Origin: JBFWVD01 sp050246915
GTDB taxonomy: Bacteria; Actinomycetota; Acidimicrobiia; Acidimicrobiales; Ilumatobacteraceae
Assembly: GCA_050246915.1 (NCBI GenBank)
Contig: JBFWVD010000136.1
Span: 1 to 9,795, forward strand
DNA length: 9,795 nucleotides
Direction of reading: 5' to 3'
Below are positions 6,959 to 9,795 of the stretch, one piece after another. Numbering within the stretch: position 1 is the first letter of the stretch; each line of letters opens with the position of its first letter. Below the pieces are notes generated by a model. The model made no database searches. It worked only from the letters and a program-made list of their open reading frames with translations, and was not told the DNA's origin. The translations under genes and the position numbers were made by a program.

Positions 6959-9418
6959 CGCAGGCGTCACCACTCCCGGGAGCACCACCGGGGGAGGCGG
7001 AGGCGTGGCGAGGACCTCAGCGATCGTCGGCAGGACACGATCGACCGTGGTCGTGGCCCCTGGGGACAAGATCGTCACGGGCTTCACCTGATCGACGCCG
7101 TCGGTTTCGTCGCTTGACCACAGGCCCGAGCCGGCGGGCGGCCGCACCGTCAGCTTGACGAACTCACCGACGAATCCGCCCGCTGAGTATCGGCCGTCAG
7201 CATCGGTGACGCGGTACTTGGTGGTTCCTGAGCCGAAGGTAGAGACGGTGACGAGCGCTCCGGCGACCGGCGTCCCGTTGGTTCGCGTGATTCGTCCGGC
7301 CACGCCGCTCGTAGAAGCGGTCGCCACCTGGACCGGAAGATGTCCGATCGAGAGGGAGGCCGTTCCCAGTGTGAACACTCCGGCTGTCGCCGGCGCCGTG
7401 GTGGCGCTGCCGGCCGCACGCCACCAGCTCGCATCGGTTGTTCCGAGGTTGGTGCGTCCGACCGCTCGGTACGTGCCGGGCAGCAACGGCGTCGACCACG
7501 CGGCCGCCCCCTGCGACACGATGTACTGCCTCAACAACCCGTCGGTCGCATCGATGAAGAACACGACTGTGGTGTCGGCTCGTCCGTCAGCCAGGCTCGA
7601 TGACCCGGAGACGGAAACACCTGGTCGAACCGATCCTGCCACAGCGATCGATTGCCCTGCTGCGAGATCGATCTCCAGCGGAGCACCTGTCGGCCCGGCC
7701 AAGAACTGCTGCGCGACGGGAACGTACGACGGTCCAGAGTTCACCTGCGTCACGAAGATCCGGTATCGGCCCGGGGTGAGACCGTCGAATGCAAGCTGAT
7801 TCGGTTGGGCCACTGGGTAACGGCTCGGGGCGGAGATCGCCGTGCCGGCGACAGGAACCGCTACCGCCGAAAGATCCCGGGGGTCGTCCCCTCCGATGAT
7901 CGACAGCGTGGCGAGTATCCGACCGCCGGGCGAAGCGTTGATGTCGACGTTGGCGGTCGTTGCTCCTCCCGATACAGACACCGGACGAGCCTCGCCCCGG
8001 CCGAGGCCGTTGGGGTGGTAGGTGACCTGGAGGTTGGTCGGGTTTGCGTACGGTGCGCCGCCGATCTGCCCCAAACCTGTTCGAACGACGTAGTTGCCGG
8101 GCGGGATCGATGGAACCGTGTAGCGGCCGTTGGCGTCGGTGTAGGCGAAGTTGGTGAATCCGCCATCGATCGCTTCCACAGCGACCGTGACACCTGCCGC
8201 TGGGCCAGCAGGTCCCGTGACCAGTCCCGATATCGCCCCGGTCGGTCCCATCACGAGGTCGAGCACGTGAGGCGTGGCTCCGGTGATCGTGAACGGTGTG
8301 AGGGTTGAACCCGAGCGCGCAACATACGAGCCCGGTGCCAGTTGTCCGATCGTGTATCGGGCATCGAGCCCCACTTGAGCGCCCGAGATGACGGTGCCGT
8401 CGCGCAGCACGTTGACATAGGAACCGGCCGTCGGTGCTCCGCTCGATGATGTGACCGTGCCTGAGATCGTGGCTGCCGGTGGCAATGTCGGGTTCCACGT
8501 GAGGGTGCTTCCGGCTACGAGTGGTGCCGCACCCGATCCGACCATCGAGCTAGCGTTCGGATACCACACCGTGCCGGTCGGGGACGACGCGCCAGCGCCG
8601 GCGGTGATGGTCACCAACCCCGGAGTCAAACGCCGGATGGAGAACGAGCCGTCTGCCCCCGTCGATGCGTACTGCGTCTGGTTGATGCGAATGGCCGCGC
8701 CGGCGATCGGTCCGCTCGGCCCACTCACCACCCCGGCGAGCATGGCCCCCGTTGCGAGGGTCGTGTCGCGGGTGACCGTCGCCCCTTCCGCCACTGAGAT
8801 GAGTTCTGTGCCGATGAAGTCGAGCAGGTTCGACAGCGGATCGGCGTAGACCCGGAGTTGGACCCCTGTCGAGGGCTGCTGGCCAAGGCTGTAGTGACCA
8901 TCGGCCCCGGTGAATGCGATCGCTGCCGATGGCCCGTTGCCGGTCACTCTGGCGCCGACCACGGGATTGCCCTGCTCGTCGCGAACGGTTCCCTCGATGG
9001 TGCCACCCCGCCGAAGCTGGACGTTGATGGCGCCGGTACTCTGACCGTCACCGACGATGATCTCGTCGCCGAGGCTGCCGTACGGCTTGTCGTTCCACCC
9101 CTGGGGCAGGTAGGGCAGGTTGCTGGGTAGCGTGACGTTCAGGCCGTACCGGCCTGGGGGAACAGCGACGTTGAAGGTGCCATCGGCGGCGCTGGTGAAG
9201 GTCCGATTCGACCCGGAGGGTGCGGGTGTTGTGTTGTTCGGGCCCCAATACAGCTGAAGGAAGGCGCCGGACACAGGTGCGCCGTTGACTCGATCAGTCA
9301 CCGTGCCGGAGATCGATCCGTCGGCAGCGTGCGCCGGTGGCGCAATTGAAGTTGACGCGACGAGGGTCAGTCCGGCGCACGCAAGTGCAGTTGCCAACAA
9401 CACCACGATCTTGCGCAT
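6230..9418 (-). CDS. Secreted multi-repeat surface protein B, paralogue of A (1062 aa)
   Basis: This paralogue has the same plan as A. The signal peptide starts MRKIVVLL, with an A-H-A cleavage site after residue 31. About eight carboxypeptidase-regulatory/CnaB-like repeats follow (near 34-98, 138-192, 224-274, 315-368, 392-447, 498-556, 599-655, 703-760), then a linker with five prolines (806-810) and two C-terminal modules (821-938 and 944-1062). WYPN (285-288) and YHPN (467-470) occupy the same places as in A, so the proteins are collinear. The central 770 or so residues are clearly diverged, whereas the first 35 and last 250 or so residues are almost identical to A. The start ATG at 9416-9418 has GGAG 7 nt upstream. 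It is the first of three tandem genes in the direction of transcription and lies 153 bp after the LemA-like gene. Likely an exported surface or matrix protein; the specific role is unknown. No catalytic motif was recognised. Confidence 0.92.
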   Translation of the reverse strand: MRKIVVLLATALACAGLTLVASTSIAPPAHAADGSISGTVTDRVNGAPVSGAFLQLYWGPNNTTPAPSGSNRTFTSAADGTFNVAVPPGRYGLNVTLPSNLPYLPQGWNDKPYGSLGDEIIVGDGQSTGAINVQLRRGGTIEGTVRDEQGNPVVGARVTGNGPSAAIAFTGADGHYSLGQQPSTGVQLRVYADPLSNLLDFIGTELISVAEGATVTRDTTLATGAMLAGVVSGPSGPIAGAAIRINQTQYASTGADGSFSIRRLTPGLVTITAGAGASSPTGTVWYPNASSMVGSGAAPLVAGSTLTWNPTLPPAATISGTVTSSSGAPTAGSYVNVLRDGTVISGAQVGLDARYTIGQLAPGSYVARSGSTLTPFTITGATPHVLDLVMGPTGAISGLVTGPAGPAAGVTVAVEAIDGGFTNFAYTDANGRYTVPSIPPGNYVVRTGLGQIGGAPYANPTNLQVTYHPNGLGRGEARPVSVSGGATTANVDINASPGGRILATLSIIGGDDPRDLSAVAVPVAGTAISAPSRYPVAQPNQLAFDGLTPGRYRIFVTQVNSGPSYVPVAQQFLAGPTGAPLEIDLAAGQSIAVAGSVRPGVSVSGSSSLADGRADTTVVFFIDATDGLLRQYIVSQGAAAWSTPLLPGTYRAVGRTNLGTTDASWWRAAGSATTAPATAGVFTLGTASLSIGHLPVQVATASTSGVAGRITRTNGTPVAGALVTVSTFGSGTTKYRVTDADGRYSAGGFVGEFVKLTVRPPAGSGLWSSDETDGVDQVKPVTILSPGATTTVDRVLPTIAEVLATPPPPPVVLPGVVTPAGGLTGTSPDRVLDTGNTTDRVCAGTTRKLQVTGHNGIPATGVDSVALNLTIDQPTESGYVTIWPANQNQPGTSTINFTRNQTIANSAITKVAPDGTINITNYNGCARIVIDTVGYFNAGTPGAGGFTGTNPDRVLDTGNTTDRVCAGTTRKLQVTGHNGIPATGVDSVALNLTIDQPTESGYVTIWPANQNQPGTSTINFTRGQTIANSAITKVAPDGTINITNYNGCARIVIDTVGYFNAA

Positions 9419-9444
9419 TCGCCCGCTCCGTTCGAGATCAGCCC
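9297..9444 (-). repeat. 5' block of gene B matching gene A
   Basis: This is the counterpart of 5953-6100. It holds the Shine-Dalgarno region, start codon, signal peptide and the opening strand of the first repeat (G-S-I-S-G-T-V-T). It shows that the leader and export signal are shared while the protein centre is not. Confidence 0.75.
9426..9429 (-). promoter_or_regulatory. Shine-Dalgarno of gene B
   Basis: GGAG on the minus strand at the same 7-nt spacing from the ATG (9416-9418) as in gene A. In B no longer start is available, since an in-frame stop occurs upstream. This fixes the common start of the family. Confidence 0.8.
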
Positions 9445-9485
9445 TGCGTCGCGAGTGAGCGGTTCACTTCACCGTCACCTCACCA

Positions 9486-9525
9486 TGTGTGGCCACATTG
9501 CCACACAGCGGCGGTCGGATTCACC
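9486..9525 (-). promoter_or_regulatory. Upstream control region of gene B with inverted repeat
   Basis: A perfect inverted repeat (TGTGTGGC, 6-nt spacer, GCCACACA) lies at 9486-9507, 68-89 nt before the start codon. Its one arm overlaps a motif shared with gene A: on the minus strand GGTGAA, 14 nt, then GTGTGGCAAT. The element could be a promoter or a regulator binding site. Neither a good -35 nor a good -10 hexamer of the housekeeping type is visible, so the promoter reading is tentative. Confidence 0.4.
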
Positions 9526-9553
9526 AGTGCTTGACCGACATCTGCCGAGCGAA

Positions 9554-9568
9554 GGGGGGTGACCCCCC
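9554..9568 (-). terminator. GC-only hairpin after the LemA-like gene
   Basis: Six G, a three-base loop and six C lie 3 nt past the TGA of the LemA-like gene. A stable hairpin at this place fits transcription termination in a high-GC genome. There is no U-run after it, only two T, so it is not a canonical intrinsic terminator. Confidence 0.4.
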
Positions 9569-9571
9569 ATC

Positions 9572-9795
9572 TCACCGAGGTGGGGGCAGCGGACGCGGCG
9601 TCGGCGGCGAGAGCGGTGTTCCCGTCGGTGGCGCAGCGAGGCTCGTGAGCGACGGAGCGTCGACCGGTGCGTCGAAGCGCAGGAACTCGAGATCGTCAGC
9701 CTTGGCCAAGCCGACGAGGAACCTGTCCGGAACCGACTGACGTCGCGTCCGCAGCACTTCGACTGCGTCGTTGTAGAAGCGGCGGGCAAACGCCA
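9572..9795 (-). CDS. LemA family protein, C-terminal end (5' end beyond window)
   Basis: The minus-strand frame entering from the right edge is open from 9795 to a TGA at 9572-9574, giving 73 residues. It begins AFARRFYNDAVEVLRT and continues RRQSVPDRFLVGLAK. This matches the conserved end of LemA-family proteins (A-R-x-x-Y-N-x-x-V ... F/V-P-x-x), the last long helix of their helical bundle. The residues after that end in a Pro-rich tail rich in P, T and L, which is not part of the core family and may be lineage-specific. LemA proteins are usually small, with an N-terminal membrane helix and a bundle outside or inside the membrane; their biochemical role is poorly defined. The N-terminal part is outside the window, so the membrane helix cannot be checked. 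A GTG at 9755-9757 is an internal Val, not a start. The recognition rests on one conserved motif only. Confidence 0.72.
   Translation of the reverse strand, partial: AFARRFYNDAVEVLRTRRQSVPDRFLVGLAKADDLEFLRFDAPVDAPSLTSLAAPPTGTPLSPPTPRPLPPPR

Noticed and set aside
7155..7799. Plus-strand open frame of 214 codons opposite gene B, with other frames at 7587-8498 and 7652-8308.
   Set aside because: They are typical GC-rich shadow frames opposite or beside a well-supported coding frame, with no recognisable domain.

Overview
The window is GC-rich and carries four genes, all on the minus strand. Transcription runs from right to left. Composition, long secreted proteins made of beta-sandwich repeats, and a C-terminal module with an R-V-L-D-T ... 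V-G-Y-F signature all suggest a high-GC actinobacterium. An aquatic or soil Acidimicrobiia-type lineage is my best guess, but no rRNA or marker gene confirms it.

Layout from right to left: (1) 9572 to the right edge is the C-terminal end of a LemA-family protein, followed by a GC-rich hairpin. (2) 6230-9418 encodes protein B (1062 aa). (3) 2865-6074 encodes protein A copy 2 (1069 aa). (4) 1-2709 is protein A copy 1, cut by the left edge after 903 residues. A and B share one plan: signal peptide with an A-H-A cleavage site, about eight carboxypeptidase-regulatory/CnaB-like repeats, a Pro-rich linker, and two nearly identical 123-residue C-terminal modules. They look like exported surface or matrix proteins. 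No sortase motif, lipobox or C-terminal membrane anchor is visible, and their ligand is unknown.

The striking feature is the DNA architecture. Positions 1-3493 repeat without visible change at 3366-6858, a 3365-bp tandem duplication covering gene and intergenic region. The first differences fall inside the C-terminal module (3494 against 6859, then 3564 against 6929). This is what unequal crossover between the module of gene A and the module of gene B would leave. A and B are close to identical at both ends (promoter-proximal leader plus signal peptide, and linker plus C-terminal modules) but clearly diverged in the middle.

The C-terminal module also has its own codon usage. From residue 835 of A to the stop, practically every codon ends in C or A; G appears in third position only in Trp TGG. 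Gln, Lys and Glu use CAA, AAA and GAA, unlike the N-terminal part of the same gene. This points to a separate origin for the module and explains the long spurious open frames on both strands there.

The gaps between genes are short (155, 155 and 153 bp). Each surface-protein gene has its own upstream region with a shared motif about 80 nt before the start codon, so each is probably transcribed from its own promoter. No RNA gene, insertion sequence or CRISPR array was found.
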